Source: Sanguibacter suarezii NBRC 16159 (GTDB taxonomy: Bacteria; Actinomycetota; Actinomycetes; Actinomycetales; Cellulomonadaceae). Taken from it: DNA of 64,000 bases. This document shows, piece by piece, positions 48,111 through 56,254 of this stretch. The notes beneath the pieces were generated by a model, which had not been told where the DNA came from, searched no databases, and was given only the letters and a program-made list of their open reading frames with translations. Where the stretch lies: assembly GCF_001552735.1 (NCBI RefSeq), contig NZ_BCRT01000020.1, forward strand, positions 62,001-126,000, given 5' to 3'. Numbering within the stretch: the stretch's first letter is position 1; every line of letters starts with the position of its first letter. The translations under genes and the position numbers were made by a program.

Positions 48111-48588
48111 GGTGTGCCTCCCGGAGGTCAGACTCGGCCGCATAGGTGCGCCGCAGGGTGGCGAACCCGTCGGCGGCCGCTCGCCGGGCTGCCGCGGCCG
48201 TGCCGCCGACGAGCTCGGCGACCTCGGCATAGGGCAACCCGCCCAGCACGTGGTAAGCGATGACCTCGCGCTGGCGGCGGGTGAGGCCGGCGAGCGCAGC
48301 CATGAGCTCGTCGTCGGGTTCGGCGTCGTGGACGCCCCGGTCCGGGATCGTCTCGACCGGCAGCGCGCGGCGCGCCCCGGCGCGCAGGGAGTCGATGCCC
48401 TTGCGCTTGGCGATGGTCACGAGCCAGGCTTCGACGTTGGCGTCCGCAGGCAGGTCAGGGTAGGCGCGCAGGGCCGCGAGGAAGGTCTCCGACCACACGT
48501 CCTCGGCGTCGGCGTACCCCACCACCGCCCGGCAGACGCGCAGGATGGCCGGACCATGCCGGGTGACGACCTCGTCGAAGGGCAGCAT
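48103..48588 (-). CDS. ECF-like RNA polymerase sigma factor of the alkylation-repair operon
   Basis: A 161-residue two-domain sigma factor. Region 2 has the pattern CRAVVGYADAEDVWSETFLAALRAY (about 20-44), and region 4 has LTRRQREVIAYHVLGGLPYAEVAELVGGTAAAARRAAADG (about 105-145). No anti-sigma gene is adjacent. It lies between two ogt genes and shares an operon with alkA, so it probably links transcription to alkylation damage; a sigma-factor role in alkylation repair is inferred from position only. It may be ECF-like but non-canonical, since the linker between regions 2 and 4 is short. Confidence 0.85.
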   Translation of the reverse strand: MLPFDEVVTRHGPAILRVCRAVVGYADAEDVWSETFLAALRAYPDLPADANVEAWLVTIAKRKGIDSLRAGARRALPVETIPDRGVHDAEPDDELMAALAGLTRRQREVIAYHVLGGLPYAEVAELVGGTAAAARRAAADGFATLRRTYAAESDLREAHHG

Positions 48589-48600
48589 CAGCGCACGCCT

Positions 48601-49104
48601 CTAGAACAGCGGCGTCGCGCGGACGCGGGTCGCGTCTTCGAGGGCGAGCAGCAGCTCCTTGCGCTCGAGCCCTCCGGCATAGCCGGTGAGCGTCCCGTCC
48701 GCACCGACCACCCGGTGGCAGGGCACGATGATCGAGAGCGGGTTGCGCCCGTTGGCCGCGCCCACAGCGCGCACCACCCGCACGTCGCCGAGGGCGAGGG
48801 CGAGCTGGCCGTAGGTGCGCGTCTGACCGTAGGGGATCTCGACCAGCGCGGCCCAGACCCGGTGCTGGAACGGTGTGCCGCTGGCAGCGGTCGCGACGGA
48901 GAACTGCGTGCGGTCGCGGGCGAAGTACTCCCCCAGCTCCTCGCGGAGCTGGTCGAAGGCGCCGCCGGCGGCGCCGGTCGCCGGTGCGCCGAAGGTCGCA
49001 GGCAGGTGCGCGGCGTCGGACATGTACAGCCCGCACAGGCCGTCCGCGGTCGCCACCGCGGTGAGCGGACCCAGCGGCGACTCGATCACCGTGTACGTCT
49101 TCAT
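48601..49104 (-). CDS. ogt: Methylated-DNA-cysteine methyltransferase (first copy)
   Basis: A 167-residue Ogt of usual length, with acceptor motif PCHRV (IIVPCHRVVGADG), the RAVGAANGRNPLSI hinge and the FQHRVWAALVEIPYGQTRTYGQLA DNA-binding helices. It is the first gene of the repair operon, transcribed toward the sigma factor. The ATG at 49104 has GAGGGAG upstream; a longer frame runs into the adhE control region and is rejected. Confidence 0.94.
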   Translation of the reverse strand: MKTYTVIESPLGPLTAVATADGLCGLYMSDAAHLPATFGAPATGAAGGAFDQLREELGEYFARDRTQFSVATAASGTPFQHRVWAALVEIPYGQTRTYGQLALALGDVRVVRAVGAANGRNPLSIIVPCHRVVGADGTLTGYAGGLERKELLLALEDATRVRATPLF

Positions 49105-49324
49105 CGATCTCCCTCGTCGCGGACCCGTCCGGAGGTTACCGGGCGGGACCGCCGTGCTCTGCACATTCTTCCAGTCACCAGGTAGACGTCGGAGGGGGCT
49201 CGGATGTGAGGTCCTAGGACCGGCGAGTCCGCTCGGGCACGCCCATTTCCTGGCGACCCCTGCGCTTCGCTGCCACGACGCCGACAAAACGCCCAGAGAA
49301 AACATGGGACCTTTGACGCATGTC

Positions 49325-49363
49325 TGGGGTGGAGTGACCCCATAGCGTTGTGATCAACACAAC
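49325..49363. promoter_or_regulatory. Two palindromes upstream of adhE
   Basis: TGGGGT-N6-ACCCCA (49325-49342) and GTTGTG-N5-CACAAC (49347-49363) lie 34-72 bases before adhE. A -35-like TTGACG is at 49313-49318. The second dyad has Rex-like half-sites (TTGTG/CACAA) but a spacer of five rather than eight, so identity as a Rex site is doubtful. Confidence 0.5.
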
Positions 49364-49396
49364 AGTTCCCCCACCGCAGGCAGCACAGAAGAGGAC

Positions 49397-52180
49397 ATGA
49401 TGACTCTCACCGACGCCCCGACCACCGGCACCGTCGCCCAAGAGATCGACACGCTTGTCACCGCTGGCAACATCGCTCTCAAGGAGTACGCCAGCTTCAC
49501 CCAGGAGCAGATCGACCACATCGTCAAGAAGGCCTCGGTCGCAGCCCTCAACCAGCACGGCGAGCTCGCCCTGCACGCGGTCAAGGAAACTGGTCGCGGC
49601 GTCTTCGAGGACAAGGCCGTGAAGAACATCTTCGCGTGCGAGCACGTGACGAACTCCATGCAGAACCTCAAGACCGTCGGCATCATCAGCCGTGACGAGC
49701 TCACCGGCATCACCGAGATCGCCGAGCCGGTCGGCGTCATCTGCGGCGTCACCCCGGTGACCAACCCCACCTCGACCGCGATCTTCAAGTCGCTCATCGC
49801 CCTGAAGACCCGCAACCCGATCGTCTTCGGCTTCCACCCCTCCGCGCAGGAGTCGTCCGTGGCAGCAGCCCGCGCCGTGCGCGACGCCGCCGTGGCAGCA
49901 GGCGCCCCCGAGAACTGCATCCAGTGGGTCGAGCACCCCTCCCTCGAGGCCACCAACCTCCTCATGAACCACCCGGGCGTCGCCCTCATCCTGGCCACCG
50001 GCGGCAACGCCATGGTCCGCGCGGCGTACTCCTGCGGCAAGCCCGCCCTCGGCGTCGGCGCCGGCAACGTCCCCGCCTTCATCGAGCGCAGCGCCAAGCT
50101 CAAGCGTGCCGTGAACGACGTCGTGCTCTCCAAGGCCTTCGACAACGGCATGATCTGCGCCTCGGAGCAGGCCGTCATCCTCGACGCCCCGATCTACGAC
50201 GAGGCCATGGCCGAGTTCGCCACCCTGCACGCCTACCGCGCCACGCCGGCCGAGAAGGCCCTCCTCGAAGAGTTCATCTTCGGGGTCCAGGCGGGCGGCA
50301 CCAACTGCGGCGAGGCCAAGCTCAACGCCAAGGTCGTGGGCCAGTCCCCCGTGTGGATCGCCGCACAGGCCGGGTTCACCGTCCCCGAGGACACCTCGAT
50401 CATCCTCGCCGAGGTCTCCGGAGTCGGCCCGCACGAGCCGCTGACCCGCGAGAAGCTGTGCCCCGTGCTCGCGGTGCTGCGCGCCGAGAACGCCGAAGAG
50501 GGCATCTCGCTCTCCGAGCAGATGGTCGAGTTCGACGGACTGGGCCACTCCGGCTCGATCCACTCCGAGGACCAGGCCCTCATCGAGGAGTTCGGCTCGC
50601 GCGTCAAGGCCGTCCGCATCATCACCAACGCCCCCAGCTCCCTCGGTGGCATCGGTGACATCTACAACGCCTTCATCCCGTCGCTGACCCTGGGCTGCGG
50701 CTCCTACGGCCACAACTCGGTCTCCAACAACGTCTCGGCGATCAACCTCGTCAACATCAAGCGGATCGGTCGGAGGAACAACAACTTGCAGTGGTTCAAG
50801 GTTCCCGCCAAGACATACTTCGAGCCGAACGCGATCCGCTACCTGGCCGACATGCGCGGCGTCAGCCGGGTCACGATCGTCACCGACGCCACCATGACCC
50901 GCCTGGGCTTCGTCGACAAGATCCTCGACGTGCTCAACCGCCGCGGCGACCGCATCGCCCTGCAGATCATCGACGACATCCTGCCCGAGCCCACGGTGGA
51001 CTCCGTCCAGGCCGGCGCCGCGCTCATGCGGGCCTTCAACCCGGACACGATCATCGCCCTCGGCGGTGGCTCGCCGATGGACGCCGCGAAGGTCATGTGG
51101 CTGCTCTACGAGCACCCCGAGATCGAGTTCGCGGACATGAAGGAGAAGTTCTTCGACGTCCGCAAGCGTGCCTTCAAGTTCCCCGACCTCGGCGAGAAGG
51201 CCAGCCTGGTCTGCATCCCGACCACCTCGGGCACCGGCTCGGAGATGACCCCCTTCGCGGTCATCACCGACCCCGTCAGCGGCAAGAAGTACCCGCTCGC
51301 CGACTACGCCCTCACCCCGACCGTCGCGATCGTCGACCCGGCGCTGACCGCCATGATGCCCGGCTTCCTCGCCGCGGACTCCGGCTTCGACGCCCTGACC
51401 CACGCGACCGAGGCCTTCGTCTCCGTCTACGCCAACGACTTCACCGACGGCCTGTGCCTGCACGCGATCAAGCTCATCTTCGAGAACATCGAGAAGTCGG
51501 TCGTGGGCGGCCCGGGCAGCACCGAGAACGAGGTCGTCAAGGCCCGCGAGAAGATGCACAACGCCGCGACGATCGCCGGTATGGCCTTCGGCAACGCGTT
51601 CCTGGGAATCGTGCACGCCATGGCGCACGTGACCGGCTCGGCCTTCCACCTCATCCACGGCCGCACCAACGCCACGTACCTGCCGCACGTCATCCGCTAC
51701 AACGGCACCGTGCCCACCAAGCTCACGAGCTGGCCCAAGTACGAGCACTACGTCGCTCCCGAGCGTTTCCAGGAGATCGCCAAGCACCTGGGTCTGCCGG
51801 CCTCGACCCCGCAGGAGGGCGTGGAGTCCTACGCCCGGGCCGTCGAAGAGCTCCGCGACAAGGTGGGCATCCCCAGCTCCTTCCAGGCGCAGGGTGTCGC
51901 TGAGGAGGACTTCATCGGTCGCCTCGACGAGCTGGCCATGGCCGCCTACGAGGACCAGTGCGCACCGGCCAACCCGCGCATGCCGATGCTGGACGACATG
52001 AAGACGATCATGGAGGCCGCGTACTACGGCACCTCCTTCGCCGAGGTCCGCTCGGGCCGCGCCGCGGTCGTCGAGGCAGCGATCGAGACCGGTGCCGAGG
52101 CACCGGCCGAGACCGAGGCCGTGTCCGACGACGCAGCCCCCGCCGCGGAGAAGAAGTCGGCTCGCAAGTCCGGCAAGTAG
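49397..52180 (+). CDS. adhE: Bifunctional acetaldehyde-CoA/alcohol dehydrogenase
   Basis: A 927-residue fusion. The N-terminal CoA-acylating aldehyde dehydrogenase (about 1-440) has the catalytic Cys254 in NGMICASEQAV. The C-terminal iron-dependent alcohol dehydrogenase (about 455-870) has the metal motif HAMAHVTGSAFHLIHGRTNA and GGGSPMDAAKVMW. It reduces acetyl-CoA to ethanol with two NADH in anaerobic redox balance and forms helical filaments (spirosomes). A tail of about 35 Ala/Glu/Lys residues (SDDAAPAAEKKSARKSGK) is an addition relative to E. coli. The start is one of two adjacent ATGs (49397 or 49400) after AGAGGAC. It is a single gene with two palindromes upstream and two hairpins downstream. 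Confidence 0.97.
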   Translation: MMTLTDAPTTGTVAQEIDTLVTAGNIALKEYASFTQEQIDHIVKKASVAALNQHGELALHAVKETGRGVFEDKAVKNIFACEHVTNSMQNLKTVGIISRDELTGITEIAEPVGVICGVTPVTNPTSTAIFKSLIALKTRNPIVFGFHPSAQESSVAAARAVRDAAVAAGAPENCIQWVEHPSLEATNLLMNHPGVALILATGGNAMVRAAYSCGKPALGVGAGNVPAFIERSAKLKRAVNDVVLSKAFDNGMICASEQAVILDAPIYDEAMAEFATLHAYRATPAEKALLEEFIFGVQAGGTNCGEAKLNAKVVGQSPVWIAAQAGFTVPEDTSIILAEVSGVGPHEPLTREKLCPVLAVLRAENAEEGISLSEQMVEFDGLGHSGSIHSEDQALIEEFGSRVKAVRIITNAPSSLGGIGDIYNAFIPSLTLGCGSYGHNSVSNNVSAINLVNIKRIGRRNNNLQWFKVPAKTYFEPNAIRYLADMRGVSRVTIVTDATMTRLGFVDKILDVLNRRGDRIALQIIDDILPEPTVDSVQAGAALMRAFNPDTIIALGGGSPMDAAKVMWLLYEHPEIEFADMKEKFFDVRKRAFKFPDLGEKASLVCIPTTSGTGSEMTPFAVITDPVSGKKYPLADYALTPTVAIVDPALTAMMPGFLAADSGFDALTHATEAFVSVYANDFTDGLCLHAIKLIFENIEKSVVGGPGSTENEVVKAREKMHNAATIAGMAFGNAFLGIVHAMAHVTGSAFHLIHGRTNATYLPHVIRYNGTVPTKLTSWPKYEHYVAPERFQEIAKHLGLPASTPQEGVESYARAVEELRDKVGIPSSFQAQGVAEEDFIGRLDELAMAAYEDQCAPANPRMPMLDDMKTIMEAAYYGTSFAEVRSGRAAVVEAAIETGAEAPAETEAVSDDAAPAAEKKSARKSGK

Positions 52181-52186
52181 TCCCCA

Positions 52187-52215
52187 GCAGGCGGCGTCCC
52201 AGGGGCGCCGCCTGC
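52187..52215 (+). terminator. adhE terminator hairpin 1
   Basis: Perfect 10-bp arms GCAGGCGGCG (52187-52196) and CGCCGCCTGC (52206-52215), seven bases after the adhE stop codon. There is no T-run. Confidence 0.65.
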
Positions 52216-52224
52216 ACCTGACAC

Positions 52225-52259
52225 GTCAGCCCCGACCGGGTGGTCCGGCCGGGGCTGAC
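52225..52259 (+). terminator. adhE terminator hairpin 2
   Basis: GTCAGCCCCG (52225-52234) pairs with CGGGGCTGAC (52250-52259), with further inner CCGG/CCGG pairing after one mismatch. It forms a tandem pair with hairpin 1. Confidence 0.6.
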
Positions 52260-52273
52260 TGCTGTCTGCACCC

Positions 52274-52357
52274 GGTGACGGGTGACGGGTGACGGGTGAC
52301 GGGTGACGGGTGACGGGTGACGGGTGACGGGTGACGGGTGACGGGTGACGGGTGACG
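52274..52357. repeat. Twelve tandem copies of GGTGACG
   Basis: Exactly twelve perfect heptamer units (84 bp) with no interruption, in the noncoding adhE-M15 peptidase gap. The unbroken array suggests recent slippage and a copy number that varies between strains. Confidence 0.95.
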
Positions 52358-52389
52358 GCCGGTCCCCCGGCCCCGGGCCGTCTGCCGCT

Positions 52390-52455
52390 GAGGTCGTCTA
52401 TCAGGTGCGAGGTCGTCTGTCTGAACAGACGACCTCGCACCTGATAGACGACCTC
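52390..52455. repeat. Perfect 31-bp inverted repeat, 4-base loop
   Basis: Arms 52390-52420 and 52425-52455 are exact reverse complements around CTGA. Each arm carries the decamer GAGGTCGTCT twice, so the hairpin has internal direct repeats too. Nothing in the gap is coding. The structure resembles a palindromic interspersed repeat unit rather than an ordinary terminator. Confidence 0.95.
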
Positions 52456-52510
52456 GCTGGATGTGGGGGCCGGAGGCCGGACTGGCTGAGGGAGTCCAGG
52501 GCGCCTTGGC

Positions 52511-52570
52511 GGCGGTTGGGGACGGCTGGAGACGGTTGGAGACGACTGGGGACGACTGGAGACGACTGTG
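52511..52570. repeat. Six degenerate decamer repeats (GACGRYTGGR)
   Basis: Consecutive 10-bp units starting at 52511, 52521, 52531, 52541, 52551 and 52561 share GACG(G/A)(C/T)TGG(A/G); the first and last are degenerate. They are noncoding and abut a 16-bp hairpin. Confidence 0.85.
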
Positions 52571-52599
52571 GCCCCGCACCTGGAGGTGCGGGGCCACAG
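52566..52599 (-). terminator. 16-bp hairpin after the M15 peptidase gene
   Basis: Arms at 52566-52581 (CTGTGGCCCCGCACCT) and 52584-52599 are perfect complements around GG, 24 bases past the M15 stop codon on the minus strand. It is likely a terminator for that gene, although no T-run follows. Confidence 0.65.
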
Positions 52600-52622
52600 G
52601 TACAGCTACGGGTGTGTGAGCG

Positions 52623-53477
52623 TCAGCTGTGCGCTTCGACGCCTTCGGTGAACTCCCAGTGCCAGGGCTCGGTCGCCCCGGAGCCGCCGGGACGAGCCCA
52701 GGCGGGGTTGTCCCAGCCGAAGAGCGGGGCGTTCGTGCGCAGCCACTGCGTCTTGGCAGTCCCCTGGTAGGTCGAGGCGCACAGGTCCACAGCCAGCCCC
52801 CAGCCGTGCTCAGACTTCCCCGGGGTCGCCGCGAGGCCACCCTTGGTGCTCTTGAGCGTGTACTGGGAGGACAGGGAGCGGTACCCGTCGGTGATGCACA
52901 TGTTGCTGCCGTACTTCTGGACGTACGCCTCGTTGAGGGCAGCGAGCGCGACGGCTGCGTCGGCGCGGGCGTAGTTGCCGGTCCCCCACAGCTCGCACAG
53001 GCCCTCGGTGGAGAGCTTGCCGTTGGTGCCCTGAGGCTTGGCGGAACTGTCGCAGCCCGGGAGCGGTGACCGCTCGACGGCGCGGCTGGCGGCCAGCACG
53101 GTGCGCTCCTCGGCGGAGACGGCCTGGGCCACGCTGGCCGGCGGAGCCTCCTCGACGCCTGCGGAGCTCACGATGGACAGGGTGCTCGGCCCGACGGGGG
53201 CGACATCAGGTGCCGCCACGACCTCAGAGGTGCCAGGGGTACCAGCGCCGGAGCCGGCTCCCGCGGTCAACGGGACGGCGATGGTCGCCACGGCCAGGCT
53301 GGTGAGGATCGCGGCACGCGGGATCCAGCGGTGCCCGGGAGCGACCGCTGCTCGGGCCGGAGCCGCTGCGGCGCGGCGGGAGCGGTTGGGACGACGCGCC
53401 TCACGCTCGGCTGCTTCACGAAGAGCCCTGCGAGAGAGGGGAGCGTCACCTGGAACCAGGCTGTCCTGCTGCTCCAC
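52623..53477 (-). CDS. M15 D-alanyl-D-alanine carboxypeptidase (VanY-like), membrane-anchored
   Basis: A 284-residue protein: about 50 basic, Arg/Ala-rich cytoplasmic residues, one membrane helix (about 55-75), an Ala/Pro/Val linker and a C-terminal M15 domain. Zinc-ligand motifs are SEHGWGLAVDLC (His...Asp) and EPWHWEF (His). Substrate-side elements are YVQKYGSNMCITDGYRSLSSQ and ATPGKSEHGWG. It trims D-Ala from cell-wall peptides outside the membrane. The GTG at 53477 has GGAGG five bases upstream. The leader of about 110 bases holds a 9-bp long-range complement and GTAAC boxes further up. Confidence 0.9.
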   Translation of the reverse strand: MEQQDSLVPGDAPLSRRALREAAEREARRPNRSRRAAAAPARAAVAPGHRWIPRAAILTSLAVATIAVPLTAGAGSGAGTPGTSEVVAAPDVAPVGPSTLSIVSSAGVEEAPPASVAQAVSAEERTVLAASRAVERSPLPGCDSSAKPQGTNGKLSTEGLCELWGTGNYARADAAVALAALNEAYVQKYGSNMCITDGYRSLSSQYTLKSTKGGLAATPGKSEHGWGLAVDLCASTYQGTAKTQWLRTNAPLFGWDNPAWARPGGSGATEPWHWEFTEGVEAHS

Positions 53478-53528
53478 GTCACCTCCAGGTTGCTCTGCGA
53501 GCCCGCGCCACGAGGGCGGGCAGACGAA

Positions 53529-53610
53529 GCGGTCTTGTTCCGTCTCGCACCCTCATCATCGACAAGAGGCGGGCGGACCAAGACCGCAGTAACTGTTACG
53601 AAAGAGTAAC
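53529..53610 (-). promoter_or_regulatory. Structured leader and GTAAC boxes upstream of the M15 gene
   Basis: GCGGTCTTG (53529-53537) pairs with CAAGACCGC (53579-53587) across 41 bases that themselves contain further complementary segments. Upstream, GTAAC-T-GTTAC-N6-GTAAC (53589-53610) looks like a cluster of GTTAC boxes of the kind found before wall-hydrolase genes in actinobacteria. An RNA regulator is possible but unidentified. Confidence 0.45.
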
Positions 53611-53672
53611 GAAGGATCGCTCACATTCCAAGCCCCTGGTCCGGGTGAATGAACAACCCCAGATCAGGGGGT

Positions 53673-54713
53673 CTATCGAGCCTCGCGCTGCATCGCGTCG
53701 CGCACCTCGCCGACGAGCTCCTCAAGGATGTCCTCAAGGAAGACGACGCCGGTCACCCGGTCCCCGTCCCACACCCTCGCCAGGTGAGCGCCAGAGCGCT
53801 GCATGGCCTGCAGGACCGCCTCGACCTCGTCGCCCGGGGACGCCTCGGCGAGGGCCCGCACCCGCCACACCTGCAACGGCTCGTCGCGCTGCTCGTCGCT
53901 CGCGTAGAGGACGTCCTTGAGGTGCAGGTAGCCCACCAGCTCGCCGTCGAGGGCCACGACCGGGAACCGGCTGAAGCCGGTCCGGGCGACCAGACGCTCG
54001 ACGTCGTCGGGCGTGCAGCCCTCGGTGAGGGTCACGAGGTCGGCGACGGGCACCATGACGTCGGCCGCCGTGCGCTCGGAGAACTCGATCGCTCCGGACA
54101 GCAGCCCCTCGTTGTCCTCGAGCACGCCCTGGGCCCTGGAGTGCTCGAGGATCGACTGGACCTCCTCGGCCGTGAAGGCGGAGGCGACCTCGTCCTTGGG
54201 CTCCACTCCGGTGGCCCGGACGGCGTGGTTGGCGAGCCAGTTCAGCGCGACGATGATCGGCCGGACGGCCCGTCCGATGTAGACCAGCGGAGGGCCGAAC
54301 CACATGACGGCCTTGTCAGGCCCCGAGACGGAGAGGTTCTTGGGCACCATCTCGCCGAACACCACGTGCAGGTAGACCACCACGGCGAGGGCCACGACGA
54401 AGGCGATGGGGTGGACGAGCGCCTCGGGCGCACCGACGGCGGTCAACGGACCCTCGATGAGGTGCGCCAGAGCCGGCTCGGCGATCACGCCGAGAGTCAC
54501 CGAGCAGACCGTCACCCCGAGCTGGGCGCAGGCCAGCATGAGCGAGACGTGCTCCATCGCCCACAGGACCGTGGTCGCCCGCTTGTTCCCGGCGAGGGCG
54601 AGCGGCTCGATGGCGCTGCGACGCGCGGAGATGATGGCGAACTCCGCTCCCACGAAGAAGGCGTTGCCGGCCAGCAGCACAAGACCGATCGCCAGGGCGA
54701 GACCTGAGCTCAT
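53673..54713 (-). CDS. CNNM/CBS-domain membrane protein (hemolysin family), short form
   Basis: A 346-residue protein with a DUF21/CNNM membrane part (three to four helices, about 5-130; signature ALAIGLVLLAGNAFFVGAEFAIISARR) and a tandem CBS domain (about 195-330). It ends without the CorC_HlyC domain of its neighbour. CNNM proteins handle Mg2+ or other divalent cations, although the bacterial transport mechanism is debated. It overlaps the longer CNNM gene by 4 bp, so the two are made together and may heterodimerise. Confidence 0.92.
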   Translation of the reverse strand: MSSGLALAIGLVLLAGNAFFVGAEFAIISARRSAIEPLALAGNKRATTVLWAMEHVSLMLACAQLGVTVCSVTLGVIAEPALAHLIEGPLTAVGAPEALVHPIAFVVALAVVVYLHVVFGEMVPKNLSVSGPDKAVMWFGPPLVYIGRAVRPIIVALNWLANHAVRATGVEPKDEVASAFTAEEVQSILEHSRAQGVLEDNEGLLSGAIEFSERTAADVMVPVADLVTLTEGCTPDDVERLVARTGFSRFPVVALDGELVGYLHLKDVLYASDEQRDEPLQVWRVRALAEASPGDEVEAVLQAMQRSGAHLARVWDGDRVTGVVFLEDILEELVGEVRDAMQREAR

Positions 54714-56056
54714 GACTCCTCCGTCCGCAGCCGCAGGCGCTCCACGCGTCTGCCGGCCATCGCCTCGACGGTCGCGGTGACCGGCGGCTTCCCGTCGTCG
54801 GTCTCCACCCGGACGCTGTCCCCGACCACCGGGAGGCGGCCGAGCCGAGCCATGACGAGCCCGCCCAGGGTCTCGTAGTCGGGACCTTCGGGGACGGTCA
54901 GGCCGGTGCGCTCGACGAGCTCGTCGGGGCGCAGCAGACCCGGCACCACCCAGGACCCGTCGCTGGCGAGCAGCGCGCCGGCGCGGCGCGGGTCGTGCTC
55001 GTCGGCGACGTCACCGACGAGCTCTTCCACGACGTCCTCGAAGGTGACCACCCCGGAGGTGCCGCCGTACTCGTCCACGACCACAGCCATCTGCAGGCCG
55101 AAGGACCGCAGCTCCACCAGCAGCGGTCCCAGCCGGACCGTCTCGGGAACCCGGGGAGCCTCGTCCATGAGCGCGACGACCGGCACCTGCCCGCGTCGCT
55201 CGCGCGGGACGGCCACCGCCCGGCGCAGGTGGACCAGACCGACGATGTCGTCGCGGGAGTCGTCGATCACCGGGAAGCGGGAGTGGCCGGTGCGGCGGGC
55301 GAGCTCGATGACGGCGTTCGCACTGTCCTCGCGGGAGACGACGGCCAACCGCATCCGGTCGGTCATGACGTCGACCGCGGTCAGCTCGTCGAGCTCGACC
55401 GCGTTGGTGATCAGCCGGGCCATGGTGGAGTCCAGGGTTCCCACCTGCGCCGAGCGCCGGACGAGGGCGGCGAGCTCGGAGGCTGAGCGGGCTCCGGAGA
55501 GCTCCTCCTTGGGCTCCACCCCGAGCCTGCGCAGGATCGCGTTGGCGGACCCGTTGAGGGCCGCGATGACCGGGTGCAGCAGCTGGGTGAAGACCCGTTG
55601 CACCGGGACCACCAGGCGGGCTGTGGCCAGCGGCCGGCTCAGTGCGTAGTTCTTGGGGATGAGCTCGCCGAAGAGCATGGAGAAGAAGTTCACCAGCACG
55701 ACGGAGGCGGCGACGGCGATGACCCCTGCGGTGGTGGCGGTGACCACGGAGCCGCCACCCAGGGCGGACTCGACAAGGGTCTTGATCGCGGGCTGGGCCG
55801 TGTAGCCCAGCAGGATGGTGGTGATGGTGATGCCCACCTGGGCGGAGGACAGCTCGGTCGAGAGGTGCTTGAGAGCGTGCCGCACGCTCCGGGTGCGCCG
55901 GTCGGAGGCGACCGCGGGGGTAGCGCCCTCCGCGTCGTCGTCGGCGCCCACCACCGCGGGGTCCAAGGTCACCAGCGCGAACTCGCTCGCGACGAACACC
56001 GCCGTGCCGATCGTCAGGAGCACGCCCAGCCCGACCAGGAGCCACTCGGTCACCAT
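54710..56056 (-). CDS. CNNM/CBS-domain membrane protein (hemolysin family), long form
   Basis: A 448-residue protein with a DUF21/CNNM membrane region (about 1-195, starting TEWLLVGLGVLLTIGTAVFVASEFALVTLDP), a CBS pair (about 210-340) and a C-terminal CorC_HlyC domain (about 355-440, EGPDYETLGGLVMARLGRLPVVGDSVRVE). It is probably a divalent-cation efflux or sensing protein. The first gene of a two-gene operon. A -10-like TATTAT (minus strand, 56143-56138) lies 80 bases upstream, in an AT-rich patch shared with the divergent response regulator. Confidence 0.92.
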   Translation of the reverse strand: MVTEWLLVGLGVLLTIGTAVFVASEFALVTLDPAVVGADDDAEGATPAVASDRRTRSVRHALKHLSTELSSAQVGITITTILLGYTAQPAIKTLVESALGGGSVVTATTAGVIAVAASVVLVNFFSMLFGELIPKNYALSRPLATARLVVPVQRVFTQLLHPVIAALNGSANAILRRLGVEPKEELSGARSASELAALVRRSAQVGTLDSTMARLITNAVELDELTAVDVMTDRMRLAVVSREDSANAVIELARRTGHSRFPVIDDSRDDIVGLVHLRRAVAVPRERRGQVPVVALMDEAPRVPETVRLGPLLVELRSFGLQMAVVVDEYGGTSGVVTFEDVVEELVGDVADEHDPRRAGALLASDGSWVVPGLLRPDELVERTGLTVPEGPDYETLGGLVMARLGRLPVVGDSVRVETDDGKPPVTATVEAMAGRRVERLRLRTEES

Positions 56057-56254
56057 GCATCACCGTGCTGGCCACCGTGCAGGTCGTGAGACGAAGACAT
56101 CTGTCGTGACGAGTCGTCGGCTGTCATCAGGTTGAGAATAATAGTGGACCCGCCGACGACGCATCCGGGCACGCACAGCATCCCCGCACAACAGACGCAT
56201 CGTCCACCGTGTCTTCTGACGGCGGGACACAGCGCGATGTGCGATTGTGTGAAC

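Larger units (their letters stand above)
52181..52622. other. 442-bp gene-free, repeat-dense gap
   Basis: No gene is seen here. The stretch holds three hairpins, a twelve-copy heptamer array, a perfect 31-bp inverted repeat and six decamer repeats, listed separately. Between them, 52456-52510 shows nothing notable. Confidence 0.85.

Noticed and set aside
49347-49363. Rex operator upstream of adhE
   Set aside because: The half-sites fit, but the spacer is five rather than the usual eight bases. Kept as an unidentified palindrome only.
52274-52357. CRISPR array
   Set aside because: The units are contiguous heptamers with no spacers and there are no cas genes in the window.
53478-53600. c-di-AMP (ydaO) riboswitch before the M15 gene
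   Set aside because: The position fits, but I could not match the conserved core of that riboswitch. Only a structured leader is claimed.
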